Translations under genes and position numbers: made by a program
The notes under the pieces: model-generated
Seen by the model: only the letters and a program-made list of their open reading frames with translations
Database searches by the model: none
Told to the model about the DNA's origin: nothing
From: Prostheceraeus crozeri
Taxonomy: Eukaryota > Platyhelminthes > Polycladida > Euryleptidae
Assembly (NCBI GenBank): GCA_907163375.1
Contig: CAJQUW010001098.1
Location: forward strand, 124,001 to 188,000
Direction: 5' to 3'
Length of the DNA: 64,000 nt
Shown: one piece after another, positions 36,661-48,221 of the stretch
Numbering within the stretch: position 1 is the first letter of the stretch
Layout: the number at the start of each line of letters is the position of its first letter

Positions 36661-39238
36661 AAATCATCAAAATTAAGATCAATTGATTATTAAATTACAA
36701 GTAATATTAACAGTAATTATAAGTAATTAAATCACAAGTAAAATTCAATTGCTTTGATCTTCTATTATAGAATTTCATCAATCAATTTTACAATTTAAAC
36801 TTCAGGGCTTCGTGATTTCTGTGCAATTTTATTCATGAATCAGCATACTCGTGAACGGAGGAGCTTCTCTTGTCATAAACCGGAGTATTACATGCCTCAT
36901 ACCATCAGAGCAATCAATTGCCTATCAAGGTATAAATGTTTGTATAAAACTGAATGGTGAAGGATAAGCTCGAGTTTTCTTGAAAGCGAATCTAACTGAG
37001 CGGTTATGTTTGCATTTGAACGTCATATGTGTTATATCAAGAGAATATCGACATTCATTGCTAATAATTAAATCGATGATATATATTTTTTCTACTGTAT
37101 GTCAGTTTGACAATTCAAACAAAATCCTGGCACTTACGACACTTCAATGCTTGTTGATCGAGCTTCGTGTGACTGTTTGTGTACAACATGGATCTATCTG
37201 AACCAAAAAAGTATCAAAACCAACAATGATCATATTGTCGAATTTTAAAAGAAAACTTATTCGATCATTGCTTTATCAGGAGAGAGAACTTAAGATTCCC
37301 GTTACTCAATACAACATAATTCTCTTCATAGTGTCGACATGAAATCAGTGACGTGCATGCAACACAGACTGAGAAGGTACTATTTAATAAAACACCTAAG
37401 GAAATTTTCTTTTAGCATGAGAAAATTTCATATCATACTTTCTTAAAATTTAGAAAGTTTTAAATACATTAGGCCTATACATAAATCACAAAAATAATCA
37501 GCGCCATATTTGTATCATTTCCGTAAACTGCACGCCCTTCTATCAACACAGTGATGCAATCATTATATAAAATCAAGCAATCTGACATGCATCAGTAGCA
37601 TACTCAGCATACTCAGTATATATGAAGTGGGCTACTGCTTTAAGCTGCTTTTCTTAAAAGTTAGCATGTCGAAGAATTGTAGTGATTAAAATTGCATTTC
37701 ATTAAGATTTCGGACTGATAAAAGCTGTGATTCATATCAGTGTGATTGATCGACTAAAACAATTCATGATGTTTCTGTTATGTAAAAGATGATTTGTGAT
37801 CGCAGTTAAAATAATAATTGGAAGGAAGCGTTTGGCAAATGACCATTTTCTTTTAATGCATCCAGCAGCCATTTTTTCAACTTGCAATGGCTCTGTCTAT
37901 ACTTGGTATACAGGTGTATGATGTACCGTGGAATTGCGATGCGACTCTACAGAATTTGTCACAATAAGGCACCAGTTGAGATGACGCGCTAGAAGTTCGC
38001 GCGATGCCACATGATGCTGTTATCTAAACAGGATCGCGAAGTGAAAATTGAAATGCAATCAGACACAGATTTTGCACTTAGCATTTCATAACGTAAGCAC
38101 ATGTAGTTTCATTTTTTCACTTCCTCTTAATTAACTCGAAATAATCTTAGGTCTCAGCGAAATTCGTGGATTAATTTCGAGAATTAATTGTTTCAACTTG
38201 ATTCAAAAAGATTCTAGCGCAGTGTCTCAACGGCGGAGTAAGAGTTGTGGCTAGCTGTGTGTTTGAAAGCATGTAAAATATGTTATCGTAGGACAGAGCA
38301 TTGCCCGAATTTATGAAGAACTTGGTAAGATGACCGAGGTTCCAAATAACCTATAATCAATCGTCTCTATCGCGCTCACTGGAAAGACACGTGAGAGTTC
38401 TGACTAGTTTCATTCCTTTTTCGATGACTTCGTTTTACTTGCTTTGATAAGATGAAAAATTCATTAGCCGAGAGTGCTTCCGTCATTCAATTGTACAACC
38501 ACCCATTACTTGACTTTCGGAACCTTTTTTTGTCAAATTGTTATCTATGAATGCATAAATCAATATCTTAAAACGTCCTTCAATATAGAGATGACATTTG
38601 AAAGACAAATTTCTTTTGTGTCACATTGCTCGCAAGAAATTAAAAATGTCAATCAACCCATCACAATTCTGTGGGGACGTTAATTGTTGTCATAATTCTA
38701 CATCGTTGCTTTTCATGATAGAAGCATCCTCATTTGCCGCTCGGACAGGTAGCTAGCTACTGACAAAGTACAATTGAAAAATCAAAAATCATTTTTCAAT
38801 TTTCAAGCTCTGTTTGCAATAGTTCTCCGTTATTTTTAATTTCTATGACTTTCTCGTTGATAATTCACATATTCATCAACATCAAGACATTGATGAAAAA
38901 TTTTCATATTTCTATCAATGATTATCCATATCTTCAAATTTCAAACTCTACTTCTTTGTGAAAAGCGGTTCTTCTCCAGACTACATAAAATACTGATTTT
39001 GGCCATGTGGAATTGATATAAATCACTTGTAATCTTTGGTTTTATGAAGGCTGTTAATTTCGACTCCTTCATTGAATGACCGCATCATGTTGATTTTATG
39101 AAGTTCAAAAAGTTTTCTGCATTAATTTTAAAAGCACTGATTGATTTTATGAGACAGGCTTCTGCTGCTCAGAGTATGCAGCAAAGTAGAATAAAACGCT
39201 GTATTTCAGTCAACAATGGTAGACAACCAAAGACTATG
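36661..39238. other. Intergenic, no gene recognised
   Basis: AT-rich, short frames only. The stretch at 38216-38275 looked slightly tRNA/SINE-like but lacks a B box. Confidence 0.4.
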
Positions 39239-39240
39239 TA

Positions 39241-40496
39241 GGGCAAAATCGGGTATTATCGACAGTAAAATGGTTTTCGGGCTCTCACGGCTGTGTGTCT
39301 TGGTTTTGATATGAACTGTGATATCCAAGTAATATCTTCTTACTCGAATTTATTAGCTTATCGATTTAATTTATGATACTAGGTGAAAAGAAATGTGTGT
39401 AAATTGTAACTACGTTCGCATAATACCGACACTTTGTTGGGTAATATCGACAGTCCCAAAGAGAGGAGTCAAAAATATCTTAGTAAAATGAACTAAAGAC
39501 ATATTAAATTATTGTAAGCAAAATTTTGCACATTCACACCTTTTTTGATTTTCTGAAAAGGTGAAATTTCATAGATAGACAGATCCATCTTCGTCAAAGA
39601 TTAAAAAGAATTGAGCACATTTTCATGCATGCAACGAAAACGCGTAACTCAGTGGAATGTGATAAAGTTTTGCATTTCAGACAATCTAGGAGATAGCAGA
39701 TGTGTAAAATTTCGTTTCATATAGTATATAATGTCATTACTTTATTTTACTTTGCATATTTTGATGCTTCTTTAGAGGAATGTCGATAATGTGCTGAAGT
39801 ATGTCGATTTTATGCGAATATCATTATATGCTGCACACCTTACCTCTCACCTAAAATCAGAAATTAAAGCGATGGATTGATAGAATCGAGTAAGAAGAGA
39901 TTTTTTGGATATCATAGTTCATATCAAAACCGAGAAATACAAACGTGAGAGCAGTGAACAATTTTTGACTGTTGATATTACCCGACATTTTCCACGCATG
40001 GTCTAAATAGACCTCATAATTCATATAGGGATACATTCAGATTTTGTGAAGGCGATATTCTATGAGACAGCAAACAATAATGATAAAGTGCTGGCTGTTT
40101 AGTCAGAATCTTTTTGAAAAAAATGCTTTTTAATACATATTGGTAGTGGTATCGATATTACCCGACATTTCTACATCGACTGCATGTGACTATGTAACTT
40201 AAAACAACTGAAGAATTTGATGGGATCATTGCCATTCACTGAAACTACATCCCCTACGCTATTGAATAACAATGTTGACTGATTTTCACTAATCGGGACA
40301 ATATATTGTAGAATTCGGCGACTCACTTCACGCTTCGATATCTGTCAGGATGAGGCAATCAGAAGCATTTCACCAACTTTCTGCTGTACCTTTGAGCGCC
40401 ATCTACTTATCAGTGTAATTTTCAGCAAACGTGGTTGCGTTCCTGAAGCTGTAAAGCATCATTTTGGAAAAGTGTCGATGCTACCCGACTTTACCC
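39241..40496. mobile_element. TA-flanked DNA transposon with reiterated internal motif
   Basis: The left end GGGCAAAATCGGGTATTATC and the complement of the right end, GGGTAAAGTCGGGTAGCATC, are inverted repeats, and TA flanks both (39239-39240, 40497-40498). The core word GGGTA(A/T)TATCGACA recurs at 39251 and 39439 and, in reverse orientation, near 39975, 40152 and 40474. No transposase frame is present. A TA duplication suits Tc1/mariner-like or other TA-targeting superfamilies; the family cannot be named from this copy. Confidence 0.7.
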
Positions 40497-40498
40497 TA

Positions 40499-43400
40499 GT
40501 AGGGGTGTTACTCTTAAAAATGTAGTTCTTCTGTTTGGAACGATTCTCGGCTGGTGAACCGAAATGGGCGAATTTCGACCAATTCAGTCTTGCTGCATTG
40601 TTTCAATTATAATTAATTCATTTTATCTGCGATCCTAGTCACAGCAAATGGGGGAGAAAAATATTTTGAGCATGCAGCATAATTTATCCATCTGGTAGAA
40701 CATAATTATTTGTAATTGTTAGTAGTAATTGTTTACGCAACTAGTGCATGATTGCTTCATTATATAGCATTCCACGAGTTAGACATCTTAAATGCCGGGC
40801 CCGTAGGGTGAAACTTTGCCACTGCTTCCGAAAAATGTGGCATTTGCTATATAAAATTTGATTTATAGAACAAGGTTTCACGTCGCTGATAATTTCACGA
40901 GTCGCTTGTAAGTGCCCTTGCGGCCATCGCTTTGCGTTTTCTGTATATTTCAGAATAAACATTTATGACTGATGACTTATTTCAAATTGAAAGGGTAAAA
41001 GATTGTAAAGTTGCTGTCAATGGAACGGGTCAGCACAAATACATTGGCAGAGCATGGCCGAGATATTGACTTGAAAATTGTCTTCATTTTTCGAATTAAC
41101 ATATCTGCAAAGATGACACAATTGAAGGTTTGAAGTTTTTGAAAGTTCGATGACAAGCTCTTTTTCAAGTGATACAGTCCATGAAATGTTGGAATTGGTT
41201 TCTCGTATGTCATGATTGGAGCGAAGATTGTTAATCAATTCTAAGAATCTACCCCAGTTTTCATGCGATGGTAGATACAGTATGTATTGCTCAGAAGAAT
41301 AAAAGATTTCTGTGTCTTACACATTTCAATAAATTATCATTACATTATCTGATCAACTGCCTGGATATTGACTTCCATTTTGTGAATTTCTGCTTGGATT
41401 TGTTAGTAAATTTTCTAAACATCAATTGCTCTAAATACTTCAGTGAGCTAAGACGGGTGGTCATGAAATAATCTGTTGAACTGGCCGGAGCCTGAGCTTT
41501 TCCTTTGACATAGAATGGGACATTGATATCTTACAGAAACCTATGAATCAGTGAAACAATGTGACCATTGCATCGGTATGACACGAGTAATGCTATTATT
41601 GAAATCATCTCGTTGGTCGATCATGGCAGCATTATTTGTTTCATGCCGACACAATAGTCGTATATTAGTTGTGTCCAATGTCACTGATTTCAGTAACGTG
41701 AGCTTTGATAATTTCTCCTACATGTCAATGTCCTATTCGACATCAAAGGGAAAAACCTCAGTCTGCCGATTAATAAATTAATTCTTAACAAGTCGTCTTA
41801 GCCCAGTGACGACAAAAGTGACGATGGTTTTAAGAGCAAAGTTTCGGAACAATTTATTAGCAAATCCAAAATACAACTTCATAATATGGAAATCAATATA
41901 AAGGCGGTTGAATTGCATGATCCATTATAATTTGCAAGCTAACAGCACTATGGTTTTAATAATCTAAACAATTATTTACATCTTTTCCATCGAATGGAAA
42001 ATCGGGCGCAAATGCTTTGAAATCATCAACTCTTTCCGCTCAAAGCACAACGATAGACCATTTCCATATGTGAATATTTTATGAATATGTATAACTGACT
42101 TTATGATGTTAGTTTATCGTAAACGATCTGTCCTAATGGTTTTATGCTATAAATAAATTCTCCAAAAATCTAACTTCTGTACGAAGTTTCAAAGATATCG
42201 TACGTAATACGTAATAAAGAATTTTCAGAACGATGTAACACAAATAGGTATAGCCAAAGATTATGGATTATATAATACATAATCCATAGTCTTTGGGTAT
42301 AGCTGATGGGATTCTCTAAATCTGCAATTCTGCATAGCGACTTTGGAGCATATTGTGCAACTGAATATAACTATCATAGCTATAACTATTTTATGAATAT
42401 TTAGTCACCAGAGCTGCCCCAAACATAATCCGCGGGCTAGAAAGTAGAATACCAATCATGCCAAGTTTGAATCCAAAAACAAAACGATTAAAAATTTCAA
42501 ACAAAATAGGCGCTTTCATGTATTGCATGCAATCTTCAGGTGCATAATAAGTTACAGTATAAATTGTTGGGTTTTCGTGACTCATAATAACCCGGAAATT
42601 TCGTTCGACAAATAAAAACTGATTGATGCTCTTCGAAATTGTTTATGTGCATGTACATATTACAACGTCAGTGAAATGATATTTCGCGATTAAAGAGAGA
42701 CAACAGACTAGTAATTATCAAGGCTGTGCGCTATCCACACCTGCTCGCACCGGTGCACCGAAAGTTCTGAAAAGCTACGCTGAAGCACTTGCTGAAATAT
42801 AGGCGAAATGCAGCTTGCTTCGCGTTCTAGATTGTCGTGTGAGTGAAAATTAAAACTTTAAAAAATTTGAAGATAGGGTCTCCAGCGTTCGTAATAAATG
42901 CTCATACTTTCTAGAGTTCAATGCAAATTTCATGGAGTATATGCTAGGAAAATTCCAACAGTGCCAAAGAATTCGATACAGACTTTCAGAGGCCTCCGAT
43001 AATTTTACTTTGCCAATGCTTACAAATGATTTTCATCATAATTGCCTGTACGTCTGTGATAGTTCTACTGCAATTTTCTAAAACTACATGAAGCAGAAAT
43101 CATATTAATATTTAACGAAAAAGGGTGCAAAAATTACAATGACCAAATTAGTAAGTCAGTGACGGACGAGGCATCGGGTTGTAATTGATTGTTTTACAAA
43201 TATACACAACAAAGGAAGAGATCATTTTTTGATATATTTATTTCAAAATACCTGGACACATGAGAAAATGAAAAGCAATTCGAAGCAATGTCACACGGGT
43301 AGTCGAAGCAAGAGGAACAGTAGCAAGGTATGCAGAATTCATTATGGAATACCGACATTCTGAAGTCGCGGGAGTTAAGATTTCGTAGCCTAGAAGAATT

Positions 43401-45405
43401 AACTTTTCATGAACTTAAATTATCTAATCTCTTGGAATCTAATTCTTGTATTCCATTGGATTATTATATTCTTATTATTAGATTTCTTGGAAAAGTGTAG
43501 GTTTTTATGATATAGTGTGATTTTCAAAAGATTTCATTTTAGAAATTTGAAGTTTGAATGTAATTGATGAATACAATCGAATGACGTCCTCCTAGATGGC
43601 TTAATCATGCTGCATGCTTAAAATATTTTTCTCTCCGATCTTCTGTGACTGAGATAGCACATAAGATGAATTAATTATCATTGAAATATGTAGTAAAATA
43701 TCAAATTGGTCAAGGTCGCACATTTCGGTGCACCGCCCCTAGGTATTACACAACTCTTACACATCTTGAGGTTGATTAAGTAGGCCGATTCCGAATATAC
43801 ATGTACATGTACTACTTACAAGCTACTCAAAAATTTGTGCTGATCACCATCAATGAAGTTTGGCAATGATGAAAACTGAAGAAGCAGTCATGTCCTTTAT
43901 TTCGTCATGTCACACGCTAAATCATCATTTAATTTACCATGGTCACAAAACATTGAATAGCTTGAATTCAAAAGCTGAGATGCACCAGGCCTACTTCCAC
44001 CATGGGCATCAATCAGACATTTGCTTTTAAAAATATAGCATGCACTAAGTTACTTCTGCATGAACTAATCAATAAACATTGAAATTGTATTTCATTAACT
44101 CGAATAAGTAATTTCGATTGTTATATCAGAAGAATCACTTTGTTTCTACCAAATGTAACCCAATGGGTCACAGGTTTACAACCAGAATTTAGGAGTCTCT
44201 CCTGAAGTAAGGCTTCTGTTTGGAAAGTTCTCGTTTGGTATAGAGATATCTAATTAAGAACACTGTAGGCATAAATCCTAAAAATACCCATCCTTCCTCA
44301 AAGGCACACTGAAAGCGAGTCAAAATTTGATGCACACATTTTTCTTTATAATTTAAATAAGATGAATCGAAAGTTCATTCAATATTTTTGAATTATGTTG
44401 ATTATCATAAAATCAGCAAAGGTTGGAAACAAAAAACTTCAAAAGTTCATCATTATTGGTTGAGACTTTTGCCTTTGAACATCATCATTTCTATGAGTCA
44501 CCAGTCAAAAATTGGGCTTTCCGGTGTCTAAAGAGGACTTTTGTTTTGGGTATTCTTTACCCTATTGTTAGAAATGCGAGACATTTTTTCCGAAAATCTA
44601 GTTAGAGCAGAACAGCAAAAACATAGTTATCCCTTTCTAAGGCATTGTAGCCAGGAAAGACAAAACGTTTCACTAATTTGACTGGAAAAAGCTCGGTACG
44701 TTTCGCTCGTTTTAACTTCGATGTCGATCACAGCATAGGTCATCATGCATGCTCACCATGCCTCTTGGTCTAATCGATTTTGCTGTAGGGTTGTACCATG
44801 CCTGCGGTTGGCTATCTGAGACCAACTACTCTGAAACACTTAAAGCTTATGACAAACTTTTCCAGACAGCCTCATCACCCGAAAGATGGGTATTCATGTA
44901 TTCGCGAGTCAAACTAATTTCAATTTTACGTATTTACTCTCATTTTCAATATGTTGTTGAAAGGGGACAAAAGATTGTCAAGAGATGTTATTTTGTTAGA
45001 GATTTACATCATGGTGCCACACATATCCTTATGAACTTGTTACAAAAGTTTGTGATTTTTTCATGTAAAGACTTTTTCGATCGTTGTACATAATAGTTGC
45101 CACATGGTCCGCTGTCACACAGCGGCGGTCGGCCAATCAGGGCATACAGGAAATTAAAAGACCATAAATGCTAAACTGGTTGGTTTTCCTGCTGACGAAC
45201 CTAAAATGCGACTCACTGGTGTCAAGATTTGTGTTTGACAATAAGCAATTTTCGCTTAATTGTTTTATGATAGCTGTCAATTTGTGTGTTCTGATAGGAA
45301 AAAATTGACTTTGCCTGTGAAAACGGACGTCTTAAGGACTACCTGAATTTCTATGAATATATGAACTTCTTATCTGTATATATTTTGCAATGTTGCACAT
45401 CATTT
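40499..45405. other. Intergenic, no gene recognised
   Basis: AT-rich; frames up to 114 codons (44749-45093) carry no recognised domain. A short hairpin lies at 42255-42297. Confidence 0.4.
42255..42297. repeat. Short perfect-arm hairpin
   Basis: CCAAAGATTATGGATTAT pairs with ATAATCCATAGTCTTTGG around a seven-base AT loop. It could be a tiny fold-back element or a transcription-linked hairpin. Confidence 0.6.
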
Positions 45406-45410
45406 GAACA

Positions 45411-45853
45411 ACTTGGGGGCACGCCGGAATGATAGAACAAGGCCAACGGAACGCATTTCAAGTAAAGTCATGGGTCACGATCACTACAAGCAATCAAACC
45501 AGACGCATAGTGACGTTGGCTCAATAATACTGTACAATAGGAAATCATTGCTAAAGAATATGCGCTTGGCATACTACTAAGGCAAGATGAGATTAAAACA
45601 TTGTCTTTCTGTGCACACACAATAGGCCTCCATCTATGGATGTACAAAGCATGCAGTACTCCCAGATGTCCCTTACTTCTTCCACGTTTCAACACCGAGA
45701 AGTATTTGTCGATATTGACGTCACTTTTGCACTTCTTGAGATGCTTTGTGATGCTACTTGCTGGTCTTCATCGGTTGGTGTCACCTATGACCCGTGACTT
45801 GCTTGAAATGTGTTCTGCTTGTCTTGTTCTATCATTCCGGTGTGCACCCAAGT
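45411..45853. repeat. 443-bp fold-back element, arms about 75 bp
   Basis: The left arm ACTTGGGGGCACGCCGGAAT and onward matches the reverse complement of the right arm (ATTCCGGTGTGCACCCAAGT at 45834-45853). The pairing continues through GATAGAACAAG, ATTTCAAG and TGGGTCA words. No matching target duplication was found and the interior is non-coding. Confidence 0.7.
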
Positions 45854-47360
45854 CGAGAAGCGGCGAAATATATCGGTGATATGCAAATCTTTGCGTTATT
45901 CTTCATCTACAAAATTTGCAATCGACATCATTTCTCCAATGACATATTTAAGTTGCTGACTGAGGACTCGTTATTTTCATTCACCTGCCGAGTTGCACTA
46001 ATGAAAAGCAGCCTCAACTGCCGAGGATGAACTGTACCCGTCCTATTTACAATTGAATCTGAGCCACCTCCGCAGCTGGGCTACTTAACACCATTTGCCT
46101 CTTGTCGGTGAAGTATTAGGGAGGGGGGCATTATGCCCTCCTAAGATCTTCTAAACCATTGACTTATATTGCATGAAATAACAAGGTATGCCTCTTTGAG
46201 TAAATGATCTATCCGATGGTGGTATCAGCTTTTCATTCCATGTTGATTGTTGCTATAAATACCATTTTAAAATTCAAACAATCCTTTTTTGACTTCGTGA
46301 TTGTATCTAAAATAGTCGATACAATTTCATTAAAATTACAATATAACCTATCTAAAGCATGCTCTATGTGGTGATGTTGCCGATTTGCGTCTTATTACAC
46401 TCTTCATTACTCTTATTACATTATTGTCATTCCATTATTATTTTTTCTTACAGTTTTTCTCTAATTCTTGTAATGAATTCGTAAAAGTCGAAAAACATTT
46501 GTATGAATCATATCAGAAGAATTTATAGCTGTATAACTATGTAACTATGTATACTGCTTATAAGTAGTATGTATAGAGTTTACGGAATATTAGTCATCAC
46601 TACGAGGTTAAAAGAATCTGACTACCAATAAACATAATTACTCTAACATATTTCCTGAACGGGCGAACTATAGTAGTTGAAAATCAACAAAAAATTCAAA
46701 ATTCTTATCAATATAGGTGAAAATCCAAAATGTCGAAAAATGTGGCGGTATTTTTTTTTCATGTGGCTCCTTTGGATTAAATATTGGGTCTACAACAAAA
46801 TACCTACCACTCAGAGGAAGCCAACATAAAGTTAGGAAAAGTCACTGAAGGAGACCTTCAAACAATTATTCGTTCCGGCGTGAGATAAGAAAAACCGAGA
46901 GGGAGGGACATTAATAAGGCCCCGTGAGGCAAATAGGGTTAATAATAGAGCGAGGAGTGCTCCTCATCCTCGGCATTTTAGACAACGATTAAAATTACTA
47001 TTACGTCCTCAAGAAGTTTCAAATGTACATGTAAATTGTTCCCTAATAATCAACCATTCAGATATACAAATGTGCAATTTATCTATTACACGAAAAAACC
47101 TTAATCATGATCCGAAAGGATTGAGGCGAGCCTGCCTGTCCGAAAATTTTGACATAAAAAGTCGGAGATGATTGCAAAAAACAGATTGTTAGATAATTAG
47201 CGGAATTATTTTGATTATAATTGTCAATAATGTGTTTCATTTCATTTTACTAAACATTTTTAACTAAGTTCCGTACAGCGTGCATTTGTAGAACACAAAT
47301 TATCGTCCAAAGTTCCACAACAGCATGGATATTGGTAAATAATGACGGCTTCTCAATGGT
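45854..47360. other. No gene recognised
   Basis: AT-rich intergenic DNA. No coding or repeat structure is recognised. Confidence 0.4.
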
Positions 47361-47367
47361 ATTGCAT

Positions 47368-47373
47368 TTTATT
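47368..47373 (-). terminator. Polyadenylation signal of the lectin gene
   Basis: AATAAA on the minus strand, about 85 nt past the lectin stop codon. This is the expected distance for a short 3' UTR. Confidence 0.6.
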
Positions 47374-47456
47374 CAAGTTCATCTCATTTGTCTGTCAAGT
47401 TCACTGCAACTAGTCATCACCAGTTAAATTTCTATATTATTTGACAAACGATAAGT

Positions 47457-48221
47457 CTACGTTCTGCGGTGATATCTCCCTTCGCAAAATGGGTGCACAG
47501 TTAAATGACAATAATCATCATTCCATTTAAATTTCCCAACTCCTGCGTATTTCCAAAAGTTAACACATATTTCCGAATCTGCGTTCGGTTCGCCCGATGT
47601 ATAATAGGTAACTGGGCATGGAGTGAGAAAATCTTGAAGCAGGCAGTTATTATTCGGGTGGTCAATTACTCCAACCCAAAACAAAGGTCTGACATACCAA
47701 TCCCGGAGCATAAATTCATCTGGCAAGCTTGGAATGACGGTATTGATTACGAAACTGATTTCTTCCATGTTGTCTGGGCTCCATTGATACATGCCGAACA
47801 TTCCGCAGGTCTTCCTGTTATCTTCAAATGTTCCTGTTGGTGATGGAATCATCAGATAGAGTTGCTGCCGGAAGGTCCATGTCAAATTTTGTGGATTGTC
47901 TATATTTCTAACCATAAGTTTTCGAGAATTCATCGGATCTGCTGTAATACATGCGGCAGAATACATCATGCAGTTGCAATTATTTGTGTCAAAGAATATT
48001 GCTCGACAATTGGTCGCATGAAAACATGAAACAGCGCAATGCAACTTTGATCTCATTTTCTGACTGTTTAGAGTGACAGCTGTACATGGAACCGTTTTCC
48101 CGAACTTGAAATAAAGAGGATCTATCCCTGATAGCCAACCTCCAAAAGCTTCACAACAGTTAAACAAAACAAGAAAACGCCAGGATATAGCTGCTATCCA
48201 CCACCGTTGGTCACACATCAT
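47457..48221 (-). CDS. Secreted PAN-like plus C-type lectin domain protein
   Basis: Intact 254-codon single-exon gene. Residues 1-26 form a signal peptide (hydrophobic stretch around WRFLVLF). Residues 46-91 form a cysteine-rich PAN/apple-like unit (C46, C62, C66, C72, C82, C84, C91; HCAVSCFHATNCRAIFF). An N-glycosylation site NLT lies at 112-114. Residues 120-248 form a C-type lectin domain: C139, FWVGV at 181-185, EPN at 211-213, C219, WND at 233-235, C238 and C246. EPN with WND forms the calcium-dependent sugar site and in known lectins favours mannose-type sugars. It is probably an extracellular recognition protein in immunity or adhesion; the ligand is inferred only. CTAATTCAG just upstream of the ATG may be a 5' UTR acceptor. 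Confidence 0.88.
   Translation of the reverse strand: MMCDQRWWIAAISWRFLVLFNCCEAFGGWLSGIDPLYFKFGKTVPCTAVTLNSQKMRSKLHCAVSCFHATNCRAIFFDTNNCNCMMYSAACITADPMNSRKLMVRNIDNPQNLTWTFRQQLYLMIPSPTGTFEDNRKTCGMFGMYQWSPDNMEEISFVINTVIPSLPDEFMLRDWYVRPLFWVGVIDHPNNNCLLQDFLTPCPVTYYTSGEPNADSEICVNFWKYAGVGKFKWNDDYCHLTVHPFCEGRYHRRT

Noticed and set aside
38216-38275. tRNA/SINE-like A-box region
   Set aside because: No B box follows; the resemblance is limited to one short word.
44749-45093. 114-codon plus-strand frame that at first looked like a transposon protein
   Set aside because: No conserved motif could be matched and no terminal repeats surround it.
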